Shown: piece by piece, positions 1 through 13,065 of the stretch | Layout of the letters: each line of letters begins with the position of its first letter | How positions within the stretch are numbered: position 1 is the first letter of the stretch | Source: Strix aluco | Lineage: Eukaryota; Chordata; Aves; Strigiformes; Strigidae | DNA length: 64,000 bases | Direction of reading: 5' to 3' | NCBI RefSeq assembly: GCF_031877795.1 | Contig: NC_133948.1 | Location: 14,834,948-14,898,947 of the forward strand | The notes under the pieces: model-generated | Told to the model about the DNA's origin: nothing | Seen by the model: the letters and a program-made list of their open reading frames with translations, nothing else | Database searches by the model: none | Translations under genes and position numbers: made by a program

Positions 1-3000
1 GCAGCTCCCCAAAAAGAGGGAGAAAAACAAGAAATAAAGAGACAGAGCTGTTTTTTTTTTCCCCTTTTCTTCCACAGACCAAACAAAGAAAGATGGTGCT
101 CAGCCTTTCCACTGACTTGGGAGAAGTTTGCAGAAGCTATGCCAGGAATTTAGAATTATTTCTGGAATGACTTTAATGGGATACTGAAACGCTGCTGTAA
201 TTTAAAGGTATTAAACAGCTTCTTCTATTTAAACCAAGATGAAGCAAACCCTTCCACAAACCGCTTTGATTTGAGCCGACGAGCACTAGCATGGCCAGGA
301 GAGCTCGGCAGCCTGATGCGAAGCCCTAGCAGCAGGTTTGAACGTGCCAGGCCCTGAGTTCACTGCATTTTTTTTTTTTTTTAAAAAAAAAAAAAGCAAT
401 TTACAGCTTTTTGGCTACCTCCAGACGCAGCTCGGCCTCAGTGATTCACCTACCTCTAGGCTGCAAGAGGCTCCCCACGGCCAAATCCTGCTCACATGCA
501 GCCCCTCTTGTTTCAGGCTCCTGAAAGCAGGGCTGACCCCACTAATGAAAGGGAATCAGGGCTCAGCAGCTCACCAGTGTCACCTGTGAGAGCTTCATTA
601 GCACCAGGGACCCCATCCCCCAGCGGGGCTGACATCAGCTCTAAGGTTGACGAAGACTTTGCCTGTGGTTGAAAACATCCCTGATGTTTCCTTGCAAGGT
701 CACCGGTGCCACGTGCATTTCAGCCCAAATCCCAGCCCCCTGCTTGGTGTCCCGCCCATTCCAGCCACCTGGGACCCATTTTCATGCAACTCACAAAAAC
801 ATCCTATTTTTGAGGTCTGAACCCTCCCATTAAATTTGGTCAAAATTAGCTGGATTTGTTAGGAAGAGACAGATGGATAAACAAGAGCACAGCTGGATGA
901 ACCCTGTTTCCTTAGGAAAGTGGTGCCAAAGGTGTCCCCAAAAAGAAAAACAGCTCCCCAAACCTTCTAGTGTTTTGGTGCTGTTGGGGAAGGAAAATTG
1001 TGCCTGTGTTTAAAAGCTGAAAGATTTCCACCTCTTGATACCTCCGGTGGGTGATAGTAACTCCACCAAGGGTGACATCACTGCCCACAAAACCCAAACC
1101 AGCTGCTCTGGGGGAGCTAAAATATATTTTCTTCGCTCTTTAGCTGGAGTTACCCTCCCAGGCTGGGCCATGGTTAAGTCCCAGGCAAGGAGAGGTTTCC
1201 AGATGGGCACACATAGACTTTCCTAGTCCCACCACCCGAACCTGGGATCCTGCCCAGTTTGTAGAGGGAGGAGGTGAAATCCCGGGAAATCCTGTCTCTC
1301 TGTGCCAGAGAAACGCTGGAGGGGCCCCAACTGTTTTTATTTCCAGGCTTCTGCTTTCCCTGCTGTGTCTTCACATGCTTCGGCTCTTATGAGACGACTC
1401 GGTGAAGTCCTGATTAAATTGATTGCTGTGACATTAACATCTGACCTAGGGTTTCGCCTCCAGCCAGCTGTAGCTGTGTGCTTTCGGGCTTTGCCTAACA
1501 AGCTTGTGGATACCCTCGCCTTTCTGTAATGCTTTGTGCAGAGCTGGTTGGTAATCTGTCTGCCAGCCCAAGGGTCACGGCGGCAGGGCTTGCTGCTGCA
1601 GCTCTCCAGCTCTATCTGGTTGAGCTTCTGCTCGTGGTCCAGCTCTGGATCTGTGGGCGATGGGTCCCACCTTGGCCCCAAAGCGGGGGGGAAGTGAGAT
1701 TCCAGCGGGAGCAACACTGCCATTGCCCTTGGACTCCTTCAACAGCCCCTTCAGCACAGGGGATGGTCCCTTCGCCATCAGGCCATTGGCAGAAGCCCTT
1801 TGGCAATGGAAGTTGGCTTGTGGCTGCAGCTCCTCTAGACTTCATCAGTGTCCCCGGACAAGGCTGACACCGCTGCATGTCAGATGTGTTAAATCCCCCT
1901 CTCACTCCACCACTAAACACTGGAGAAGAGCCCAGGCAGGAGGATGGAGACCCACGGGCTTTGCCCTCATGCTGGCCAAGCATCACGGCTGGTGGAGCAG
2001 GACAGACCCAGCCCCATTGCATCCATCTCCAGCCCAACAATGTTTTCTGCCCTGCTGAGACCAATATCGAATAGTTGTGGGCCAAGAGGGAGGAGAGGTG
2101 CTCAGAAGATACCAGGAGAGCTGGTATCCAAAACACTCAGATTTTTATTTTATTTTTAGCAATGTTATTATCCCATCCTCATTTGAGGGTTTTTTGCAGC
2201 AAGAGCAGCTGATGGCCTGGAAACAGGCTCTGAGTTAGGAGCGGGAGGCACCCATCCACGCAGCCCGAGGGAGAGCTTTGAGGCTAAAAACATAGTAAAC
2301 AGGAAAAACAGACTAACAACTAAAAAGGCCACCTTGGACCTGTGAAGCACTACCTTGTGAAATGCTGGAAAATAACCATTCCTCTCAGCAGTCCCAATTT
2401 TACAAATGGAGAAACCAAGGTACAGAAGGGTCCTGGGTGAGCCACATGTTTGCAGCACCCCTGGGACTAAATTTCAAAGAAAAAAAAAAATTAAAGCACT
2501 TTTCTTTTTCCTCACCTGCCTGCTGGATGAGAGACAGGGCTCAGGGTTTTCACTGTGAGGTTGAAGGACCACAGGAATCCCTCGAGCAGGGGAAGGCTGG
2601 AAAATGTTCACCCTAAAGCACCAGCCACAGCCAGAGAAACCCAGCCTGGGACTTGGCAAACCAATAGCTTCTGTTTGCCATCTAGACAGAAATAAATTAG
2701 AGAGTCAGACACTTGAAAAGAAAGACCAGAAAGAAAAGAAAAAAAAAAACCAGCAAGATCAAGATCAAGCAAGAAAAGAGCTGTTGCAAAACACCAAGTC
2801 ACAGCAGGCGGATCTCTCCCTGCTCCTTGGGCTGCAGCAAAAGCTCCCAGCCCCGAACTGCTCCCCAGCAGAGCCCACACCGAGCAAGCGATGGAGCAGA
2901 GAGCCCAGCCCTTCCCCAGCCCAGCCCTTTCCCAGGGAGGTTGGCTTCCCATCCTGGGGCAAAATGAGGCCAGTTTGGGAAGTTTGGGAACACTTGCAAG

Positions 3001-6000
3001 CAAGCTGATGGAGGAGGAGGGGAGGGATGTGGTGTTAGCAGAGGCTGCGATTGCACCAGGTGCATTACCAGTGGCTGACTCTGTGTCTGAGGTAGCACCG
3101 GCCCTGTAGCCAGGCATGTCCCCTGTGTGACCCAAGTGTCACTCCTGCCACCAATGCCACCCCTCGGGGCTTGGCAGCTGGGACTCTTGCCTTGTCAGGG
3201 AGCAAGGAGTCACACCAGCGCTCCCCAGAGCCCCTCGCCAGGAGGAAGAGGAGCTGTTTAAATCAGAAATGTGTTGTTTTATGGACTTGTGGGGCACGCT
3301 CTTCCTAGCCGAGGAGGGGTTTAGGGGTTTAATGCAGCTGTCCGTGCCGGGCTGAGCATGTGCCCTTGCTGCACCGCGGTGGGCAGCTGTCCCCATCCCG
3401 CTGCCGACAGAGCACGGGGCCAACCGTCCCACACGAGCAGCGGATGGTCTTTGAGCTAATGCCAGCCTCCACCGTGGGTTTTCACCTAAAAAACCCCACT
3501 GTTTGCAAAGAACATAGGTCAAATTAATCTATGCCCTGACCTCCCCGCAGGCAAAGCACCAGGGCCACAGTGGCATGGGTGACCCACTGCTGAACCCCCG
3601 GGGACAGGACCGGTGCTGAGCTGCCCCAGCCCAAAGCATCCCTGCCCTTCAGACTCTGCCTGCAATCATACCCCAGAGACCTCCTGGGGAAGAGCAGGAG
3701 GCTGCTGGCTTTTCCCCGTTGCAGCTAGAAGTCAGAATAAAGCACACCTGGGATGTTTCTTGGTGTAATCAGCTTTCCTACAAAGAAATCGCTGTCTTTC
3801 TAGGGTATGTTTTTTCCTCACTAGCCCTGCAGCCTGTTTCCCCTTCCCTCTTCAGCATCCTGCTGGTTTGTAAAGAAGTCTCTCTCACCTTCTCTGAATT
3901 TTGGAGTGATATCACAACCTCAAATGTGTTTTTCTTGCTCTCAGGGTCCTATCAACCCCCTGCAGAGGAGGACAGGGCAGCCTATTGCCCTGAGCTGCAC
4001 TCACGGGTCGCAGAAGTGAGCTGCAATAACCAGGCACATCTGAGAGCTCTTCAAATCTTTGATACAATCGAGATAGATGGAGACTGAGACAGGCTTCCCC
4101 CTCCCCTTTTTCTTTCTCTCTCTGTATTTTTTCTTCCCCCCGACCTTTTATTCCCAGTGGCCAAGAACATTTAGTCTGGCCGGGAAAAGGAAATCTCATT
4201 ACAGAATTACGGTTCATTTAGCAGGTCCCACTGGAAGCCCTGCAATAACCACTGGCTTCCTAACAGGATTAGCCAGTGTCTGAACCTCCCAATCTCGCTG
4301 CAGTCATCTCCACTCCCCACAACAGCCTTGAGGACCCCAGAAAACCCCAAGCAGCCACAGAAACCCAAGATGCAGCTGGACAGGGAGGAGGAAAGATTGA
4401 AGGGAGCCAAAGATTGAGGCTTCATTGGTGTGAATGTGGGCATTGCTAGCAGAGGTTTGAGCAGACATTATCTCCAGCTACAAATCCCACTTTGCTTTGC
4501 TGTCTTGGCCTCTTCCAGCCTGATGGCTCATTCTCACTCAATGGTATGTGTTGGTTCCCATGAGGGAATTGGGGATATTAACTTCAGAAAGACAAGCAAG
4601 ACACTGGAGTAGTGCAAGTTCTGCTACACCAGTGCTGAGATGCTCATCTGAGTTGGTTGGGGGTCCTCCTGACATCGGTCTTGGAGTCTACATGAACATG
4701 AAGGGTTTTGGTTGTCATCACATTGCATGGTAACACGTTTTCTGGGATCAGGTCTCTGTCATTAAGAGGGTAGGAGGGCTTAGGAAAAAATAATTCAGAG
4801 GAGGAGAAGATCAAGAAAGAAGCCAAACGATATGGGTCCACCAGAACAGCCAAGACCAGAATTTGCCTTCAGTGATACTGAAATTTCTTTGTTTCTCCCA
4901 TCCCTGTCCCCACTCAATACAAGGAAGAGGTGGTGCAAGAGCAATAAATCGGGTGTGGTACTCCGTATGAAACCACCTCTGTGGTTTCACAGGGGTGAAC
5001 ATCTGCCTCTCATCACAAATCTGCTCCCAGGGTTTCATTACCACGCCGGTTTATACACAGAGAGATCGCAAATGCTGTCCCCAGCAGCAGTCAGCAGAGA
5101 CATCGGGCTGAGGATGGCAAAGCCAGCTTTTCCAACACAGCCTGGAGCTGGCTGTGTGCTTGGCATGGCAGCCTGGCCCCAGGCAGGGAGGCAGTGGCAG
5201 TGTCGTACAATGACTCATGAAGATGACAGGAATTGTCTCAGGCATCCCTTCGATCCCTTCAGGTGTTACCTCAGAAAGGAGTGCAAAACACGGGCAGGAT
5301 CTGCAGGATTTACCTTCCCTTAGAGCAGGGAGAGGTGGAACAGCTTTGGTTTAACCAAAAGCAAGAAGCAGGAAACTTGGTTAACCAAGTTTGCCAAGAC
5401 CGTGCTCTCACCACTACCTTACTCCATGACACATCTACTCAACCTTACTCCATCACCCATCCGCTACAGGGGCTTTTGCCATGGCAGAGTCCACACCAAC
5501 TGCTGTAGGGTGCAGCCCTGCAGACGACCAGGTCCCCTGTGGTCCCCTGCAACTTTTGCCTGCTATGGTTCTTCTCCAGTGAGAGGTGGGAGCCTTGGAA
5601 GGTGTTGGAGCCCACCACAGCTCCACCTCCAGACATGCCTCTCCTCTCTGACAACACGAGAAGCCCAGAGCGTTGGCTCGCAACTTTGATGCTCGGAATG
5701 AGCTGAGGTGGCTGAGAAACATCATTAGTGCTGGAGGAAATAAAAGGCCATGTAGGGTTGTTTTTTCAAGACAGAGCACCGCATCCCTGTCCCTGCAGCT
5801 CCCACGCTGTTCCAACTCCACCAGCAGACGTTTCCATCATTAGCAAGACTTCTGTCTGGAGGTGAGGGGATGCGGTGGCCTTCACACTGCTGCTAACGAA
5901 GCTGCGTGGGCAGGGGTTAAGTGCTGGGAGCCAGCCCAGTGCTCAGATAGCAGCAGCAAGCAAGAGTTTGTGCTCAGGACGAGAGGGACGTTCCTGTGAA

Positions 6001-7494
6001 GGCGGTGGGGACCTCATAGGTTTTGCACAACCAGCCCAGGGGACTAAGCACAGGGTGAAGACAGAAGATGTGGGAAGAGAGGAGGGAGGGATGATGCAGA
6101 GCTGAGAGTAGGAAAAGTTTCGCTCATGCACGCAGCATGTAATTCAGTTTGTAGCATCTCACTGAAGCCAAGAATTGAGTAAGAGGCCAAAGAGATGAGG
6201 CATTTATGCGGCTAATGAGAACACATGGGCTGCAATCATCTCTGCTGGCGAGCACCCCAGGAGGGTGTAAACCCCCACTCCTGGCCTTCCACCAACCTCA
6301 GATCACTGGGAACACAAGTGGATCCTCCCTAGGGAGGGGGATAACAGATGACCTCTGTCCGGCAGTCTGTCTGTCCTGGGTACCGGCAGCAAGGTGCAGA
6401 GGATGGGCAGGGGAAGGGACTGCCTGCACCTTGTTGGAGCACCAGGGCAAGGATTCTTTTGCTCCCTCAGTGCATAAATTGCTGTTGTACCAGTCACCTT
6501 GGCTTTTGGGAGGACTTTTTGGCCCTTTTGGCTGCAGACTGAGCTGGCACAGAGGTGTGAGTGCCCTGCCTTCCCCTGGCCCTTCTGCAGGGACCACTGA
6601 GCACCATTACCCTTGCCAGCATTGCTCCCTACTACTGTTGTGCAGGACAAAAATGTTACTTGGTGAGCTAGGGATGAACCAATCTGACCTTCTAGCATAG
6701 CAATATACAAAATCCAAGAGCATCAACCACCGCAGAGGAGGGGATAAGGGGCTTGACCTGGCTGGCAACAAGTCTTGATACAACTACACACCATACACCG
6801 CCCAGAGCAGCCGTGCAGCTTCACCCCACCCTCTTTTCCATTTTCTCCCTCTTCTTGTTTGTTTGTTTGGCCATCCAAGCATTTATTAGCAGCAACGGGG
6901 TCTGGCAACCCAAAACTTTCCCTAGGGAAGAAGTTCTGGCATCCAGCGGCCAAGTCAAGAGACTCTGGAAAGTTGCTCTGAGCCTGTCTCATCTCACAAC
7001 TTGACATATCACCGCTGTCCATTTCCCTTCCCAAGGAAATCTGATTTGTTCCAAAGTTTATAGTTTCAGTGACCTAATCCCAGCATAGTTGTTCCTGTTT
7101 CCCTTTAATTTACTGCCGCAGCTTGTATTAATTGATGTATTGCAGAGGGCTTGAGCCAAGCTAATTGTTTTAGAAAAAGAAAAAAAGAAGAAAGAAAGGG
7201 AGATGTGAGGTCCCTTAGTGGATTACGAAGGTATTTGTATGGGGAACCGGCAGCCACCAGAAAATAACAATAGCACCAAACAGAAGTCTGGAGAGGTGGA
7301 GGCTCTCCAGGCTGCCATTCGCAAGGTATCGTCATGCTCCCTGCAAACAGAAATATCTTCCCTGGGATGACCTTGAGGAGAAAGGCAAGGTGGGGGCAAG
7401 CAGGGCTGTGATGGCTTCTCTACTCTGCTGGGACTGCCTTCGCCCCTCTGACTCTGCCCTTGCTCAAGGTTGCTGCTGTCGCTGAATGACAGTG
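1..7494. other. Intergenic, no gene recognised
   Basis: GC-moderate unique sequence with short A/T runs. Open frames are short and lack any family resemblance or codon-like conservation. In human synteny this side would face NOS1, but no exon of it is seen. Confidence 0.6.
368..395. repeat. T15A13 tract
   Basis: Run of T followed directly by a run of A; self-complementary. Intergenic. Confidence 0.95.
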
Positions 7495-8600
7495 GGGATC
7501 AGGGGAGTTTCCAAAGGACAGGAAAAAAGCAATGTCACCCATCATCCAGCAAGGATGATCTAGGGAACCACAGGTTGCTCAGCTTGCCTGAGAAGGTGAT
7601 GGAGCAAATCCTTCTCGGAAGCTGTTTCCATCCATGATGGACAAGAAAATCATTGGGAACTGTCAGCAGGGATTTATTAGGTGTAAATCATGACAAATGG
7701 ACCTTATCACCTTCCAGGGTGAGACGATTGGCTCTGTGGAACAGGACAGAGCAGCACAAGCTGTATAACTTCACTTTAGCAAGGCCTTTAACAGAGTCTC
7801 CTGTAGTATCCTTGTGGCCAAATTGTAGATAAGCAGATAAGTTGGGGGCAGGTTGCACTTTCAGCTCATTTTCAGATGATACCAGATAAGGGGGAGCAGT
7901 TGACATGCTGGAAGGCAGGGCTGCTATACAGAGGGACCACGATGGGCTGCAGAAGCAGCCCAACAGGAGTTTGTAAGCAAACACCAAGTCCTGCCCCTGG
8001 AATGGTATAACCCCAAGTAACAGGACAGGCTGGGTCCACATGTCTGGAACGCAGCTTTGGAGGAAAGGATCTGGAGATTCTGGTGGACAAGAAGAACCAT
8101 GGTTCAGTTTGGCCAAGGCCAACTGCTTCCTTGTACTGTATTATTCCCCTCTATTTGGTACTTGCAGGTCTGGATGGTGGCCAGTTCTGAGCTCCCCAGG
8201 ATAGGACAGACATGGACACACTGGAGGGAGTCCAGTGGAGACCACCAACCTGAGCAAGGACTGGAGCAGGAGCACACAATGCACAAGGGGAGGCTGCAGT
8301 AGCTGGGCTCCTTCTTCCCAAAGAAAAGGAGGGGAAGAGACCTAATGGCTGTCTGCAACCACCTAAGTGGAAGCTGGGGATAAGACAGCTGGAGGTCACC
8401 AGAGGCAGGATGAGATGCAACAACACTAGTTGGAACATGAGAAATTCTGACTTGTTATCAGGGGCAAAAAAAAGCGTTCCTCATGAAGGTGGTCAAACAC
8501 ATGGGATTGTCATCCTTGGAGTTATTTGAAACTTGGCTGGGTCATGGCCTTGAGCAACCACCTCTGGCCCTGCCTTGAGCAAGGATGCCCAAGCAGAGCA
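7495..8600 (+). mobile_element. Degenerate CR1-like LINE fragment
   Basis: Plus-strand translation shows broken matches to CR1 ORF2: RLLSLPEKVMEQILL near 7575, then AFNRVS near 7790, an AAIQRDH-like stretch near 7925 and a typical tail (ETWLGHGLEQPPLAL near 8530-8575). Stops and frameshifts are frequent and the central catalytic part is deleted. This is an old, inactive copy with uncertain ends. It lies about 12 kb beyond the presumed KSR2 3' end. Confidence 0.75.
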
Positions 8601-9179
8601 CAGAGGTTGCTTGTACAGGCTAGCTTTGGAGACCTCACACAGAGTTTTGGTGGCTGGTTTTGAGCAGAAGCCAATGGAGAACATGACAGAGGAGGAAGAG
8701 GCTTCACCTCCACCAGCTCCAACTGATGGGACAAGGTTTCTAGCACCTGACATGCTCTGGGCAGACGTGAGCTGGATCCGATCCCATGGGAGTGTGCAGC
8801 AAGGGGGGAGACGGGGGTCTCCTTGGCCTTCCCTCATCTCCCTGCCGTCCCTCCTCCATCTCCATTGCACAGACAAGGCCAGAAGCAAAGCCCCAGCACC
8901 GGGTCAAACCGAGACCTTTCTGGGGAGCACCGCAGGGCTGTGCTCGGCTGCCAGCAGAGAAGTGTTTCGGAGGTGGGGATGCATTGGAAGGGCACCCCGT
9001 CCCACTGGCAGACCCTGGGAACAAAGCCCGGCTCCCACGAGTCCCTGACACCCTCCGAGCCACAGCACCATGAAAGCACTAAAGTTTTCCAGGCAAGAAA
9101 CTTGCTCCTTGTTGTTTTCCTGGCCAAAAGCCCCCCTTTTACATAAATCAGCCCAGGCACTTTCAGCATGGCTCTCACA

Positions 9180-9620
9180 GAGAGGTTGATTTATTCGGGA
9201 GCAACACAGGGAGTTTCCAGATTAACACTAATTGCTCTCCCAAATTACTTAATAGTTTAAATTGCAGTCCTCTCTTTGGAAATCATCTCAGACAGTTCAA
9301 TAAAAAACTATCATCGAAGAGACAACTGCAAATTGATAAAGTCTTTGAGACGAGGCTAATATCATTGCTGTCTGGCAAATTTATTCATCTGAAACAAAAC
9401 GAGGAGGATAAACAGCCTCGCTCGGTGAGGAAGACACCGCCTGCTACTGAGTTGCTCAATTTTCTCTTCCAGAGATGCTCTTATTACTTGGAGAGCTGCA
9501 ACACTGCTGAAACAAGGCAGCTGACTGCAACGCCTGTGAATAAATAGCACCAGCCTTTTCCTCGCAGAGAAAAAGCAATTTAAATAATATAATAATAATA
9601 ATACGGCAAATGCTTGTGCT
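9180..9620. promoter_or_regulatory. AT-rich, conserved-looking non-coding block
   Basis: An abrupt AT-rich segment in GC-rich surroundings, without repeats at its core, with several TAAT/ATTA homeodomain-type cores. It ends in a short (AAT)n tract at 9583-9603. This texture is typical of vertebrate enhancers, but the call rests on composition only. Confidence 0.25.
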
Positions 9621-10060
9621 AGTTATGACAGGAGGCAGGGGCTGGATCTCCCATCCAGGGGGGCTGCTGGGGGCTGGTGTGGATGCAGGAACCGGCTGGC
9701 TGCCACCAAGCTCCTGTGGAGTTGAAATTGTCACCCAGGAGGGGAGGGGAAAACTTGTTTCATTTTGGCCGTTTCCCAATTTTCCAGCCCCTCCGGGGGA
9801 AGGAGATGCGATGTGGCAGGGGAGGGCGAGGGGGGGCCAGGGCAGGGCTGGGAGGGGCATGAGGGAGAGTCAGATGTGTGTGCAGGGGGCTCAGCATCCT
9901 CCCGCGGGGGAAGTGGGGGCTGCTGGAGACACCAGCGGGGACACAACCCCGGCAGGGAGGTTAAAACAGCCTAAAGGTGCGGGACCAAGAGCGAGGGTAC
10001 AGAGGAAGAACAAGGGTGGTTTAGGGGATGGTGACCAGGACAGTCACCACCAGCACCCTG

Positions 10061-10139
10061 GGAACACCCCCTCTGCCATGTAATATTTTGGAGCTCACTG
10101 GGAGCATCCTCTCTGCCGTGCAATACTTTGGGGTCATGG
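10061..10139. repeat. Two-copy tandem repeat, period 40
   Basis: Two diverged copies sharing CTCTGCCRTGYAATAYTTTG. Intergenic. Confidence 0.8.
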
Positions 10140-11514
10140 TGCAGCCTGGGAAGACGTGTACCCAGGACCAGGGAGGGCCTCAGCACCAGCGTGGAGGGGG
10201 CCAGACCCACCATCCTGGGGTGACTCTACTCACCAACAGCCCCCCAGGACCCTGCATGCTCTGCTCCCACCCAGCCAAGCCCCCGCTCCTCTCCATGGCA
10301 CAGAGTCACCTGCCCTCCCTGGGACCAAACGAGTTGCCCGTTTCCTCTGGTTTTACAACTATTTCTGGAAGGTTTGGCTGGAGACTCACGGGGGAAATGG
10401 GTCTTTGCTGACACCAGCTCAGATCCATTTGCCTGCAACACAAACCCCTTTCACGCCGTGTCCCCTTCAGCCTCCGGCACAGGGCATCACACTGTAAACC
10501 ACAGTGAGAAGCTCCTCAGCCAGTTGGGGAGGGGGCTTAGATGCAGTGTGATCAAAGAAGAGGCAGAAAAGATCCAGCTCTTTCCCTGGAGAGCAGTGTG
10601 GGAGCGAGGGGGTTACCGGGAGCTGCTGCCCAGCGCGGTGCCAGGAGCCACAGGGATTTGAGAGAAAGCCCGGCCGATGGCTGCCATCTGCTCCTGGCAC
10701 CTCGTGCCACTGCCAGAGCCTGAAAGCACGCGAGCACATGGAGAAAACAAACGGCAGCCAGCCCTGCTCCCCGCCGCGGCCGGCCGAAAGCAGCCGGCAG
10801 CCCTGCAAGCCCACGCCGGTGGACGGGGTGCAGGCAGGGGGGAGTTGCAGGCAGCGGGGGCATGGCTGGGCATGAGAGGCAGCGGCATGATCTGCTCCGG
10901 CCAAGCTGCTGAAGCCTTTTGGGGTGTTTAAAGGGCTGAGAAACGCTGCTCACGTCACTGACTTCACAGCTGGGGACGTGTCCTGATGGGGAGTGGCTGG
11001 GGGGATGCTCTGGGGTCCCCACACAGGGGCTGCCCAGCCCCTGCTCTTCTGCCACCCAAGGATGCACTGACAGCATCAGTTCTCTGCGCCACGGCGACAG
11101 AAACACCGATGCCAGGAGTTAACCTCAGGCAGGGGCTCACCCTCCCAGGGCCACGCGGAAGCTCCTGGGGCTGCAGCCAAGGAAGGGATGTGGCGGCAGA
11201 GCCCACGCTAAAGGGCACTTGCACGGCGACCTGCGGGGCCGCGGCTTTGATGCCCCCTCAGCCACAGGGAACAGCGGCTCAGAGATCCATCCCCATCCCT
11301 CCGGGAAGGCATCCAAGGGAGCTGGCTTGGCAAAGCAGCCAATTAAAGCAAGAAACGGGCAAACGGCAAGCGCCGGCACACAGCCTCGGCTGCCACGGCC
11401 GGGTGGCCTCCAAGCCACGGGGGAGAGCGGCCGAGTTTACTGACCCACATCCCAACCCCCCCTCAGGGCTCAGAGAAAGAAAAACCCTTTTTTAAAAAAA
11501 AAAAAAAAAGTCTC

Positions 11515-11800
11515 ATTCATCATTCAGCCTCTGTTTGTTTTCTGCACTCCGCTAAGCTCAAACAAGCAAAACAGATTAGCTGGGCTCATTTGTTTCCTAC
11601 TTAATTACACCTCTTTGGTGCTGATGTAATATTTCAAGATTTGGGTTGCTAAGGCTGAAAATCCACCTGCCCCCCTCCCACACCCACCTTGGCTTTTCAT
11701 TCCCATAATGAAAAAGCCCAGATGGTTTTTTTTGCAAGAAAACCTCTAATTATTGAGGAATTCAACGCTCTGAATTCAGAAGCTGCCAGCGAGTGCTCAG
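11515..11800. promoter_or_regulatory. AT-rich, conserved-looking non-coding block
   Basis: Unique AT-rich DNA just after an A16 run (11494-11509), with TTAATTA-like and TGATGTAAT motifs, flanked by GC-rich sequence. Candidate enhancer by composition only. Confidence 0.22.
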
Positions 11801-12714
11801 GTTGTCAGAAGCAGATGGACGGCAGCTCCAGCTTTTGATCACGGTCTCCGAACACCTCCCCAAAAAACAGGGAGGTGGGGGGGGTGGGTAAGGACCTCAC
11901 ATCTGCAGCCGCACGCAGCCCTGGATAACTTGAGTCGTTCCACTCCCCCCCACCCTCCCAGGATTGCTTTGGCATCAATAGGACTTCCCAGGAAGCCAGA
12001 GCAGCTGTGTGCCGACGCAGTTTGCAGGATGAGGTCCTTGCTGGAGGAAGGAGCACACTCCTCCCCACAGAAGCTGCTGCACAGGCTGGAGGTGCCTCCC
12101 CTCCCCTTCAGCTGCTTTTCTTCCTCCCTTCCCCAGGCCCCACAGCCACCCCTCTGCACCCCACATCCCTTAAGCTAACACGTGCCAAAAATTTACAGTG
12201 GTTGACCAAGGTGGAGCATGCCTCACCAGCCCATGGCACGCAGGAGAAGCTAAAGGTCCCAAAAGAGCAGCTAAATGCACATGGGAGGGATTTTTAAGGC
12301 TTCCAGTCCATAAAACAGCCCTGCAGACCCCAGCCCGTTGATCCACTGAGCCAGGAGGAAGCTGCCAACCTCTTGATCTGGCCAAAGGGATGCTGACGGC
12401 AGCACTGGCCCCCAGCCCACCGTGCAAAGGCCAAACATGGGCCCAAGGGGTGGAACAAGCGAAGCACCCAGAGGGTTGGAGACAAGAAGTGATCCCACTG
12501 CGACTCCCAGGCTAAAGGACAAGCAGGGGAGGTGGGGGAGAGCAGACCCCATGATCCCCTCCCAAATGAACCATGGTGCTCCCACTCCTGGAAACCTCTC
12601 AGTTTGGTGGGACCCAAAGACATTCGCACCCCCCCGGCCACGCAGAACCACCCTGATCCTCCCCACAGCCAGACCCCCCAGGTGCCCCCGCCACCCCCAG
12701 CCTTACTTGTGTCC

Positions 12715-13065
12715 GGAGAGAGCCAGGCATCGGGCATCGTGCCCCGCTCGCCCCCGCTGCAGATGCCACTTGGCCGAGCTCCCACTCCCCCCCACCCCCG
12801 CCCCGGCTTGCAGGATTTCAGCCCCAAAAGAGCAAACAAAAGGCACACACCGACTCCATCGCTCCGGAGCCGTCCAAGAGGCAGGGGGCTGGCCGGAGCA
12901 GGGGAAGAGAGGCCCTGGGCAGCGGGGAGAAAGGGCTTTGCTCACGGTGGAGCTGGCGGAGGGGACGGTGGAGCCGCGGGAGGGCTGCGTGCGCGGTGCC
13001 GAGCCGGCTGCGCAGCCCCAGCCAGCTTTCCCACGGTGGCATTCGCCCTCGCCGGGGCCCAGCAG
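12715..13065. promoter_or_regulatory. CpG-island-like block
   Basis: About 350 bases of high GC with roughly 30 CpG dinucleotides by manual count, an observed/expected ratio near 0.7. The surrounding intergenic DNA is GC-rich but CpG-poorer. A smaller CpG cluster lies at 10760-10830 and moderate CpG content continues to 11430. No TATA box or exon could be assigned. It could be an upstream promoter (for example of the next gene or a non-coding RNA) or simply GC-rich avian DNA. Confidence 0.45.

Noticed and set aside
4832..5323. 163-codon plus-strand open frame
   Set aside because: No similarity recognised; intergenic chance frame.
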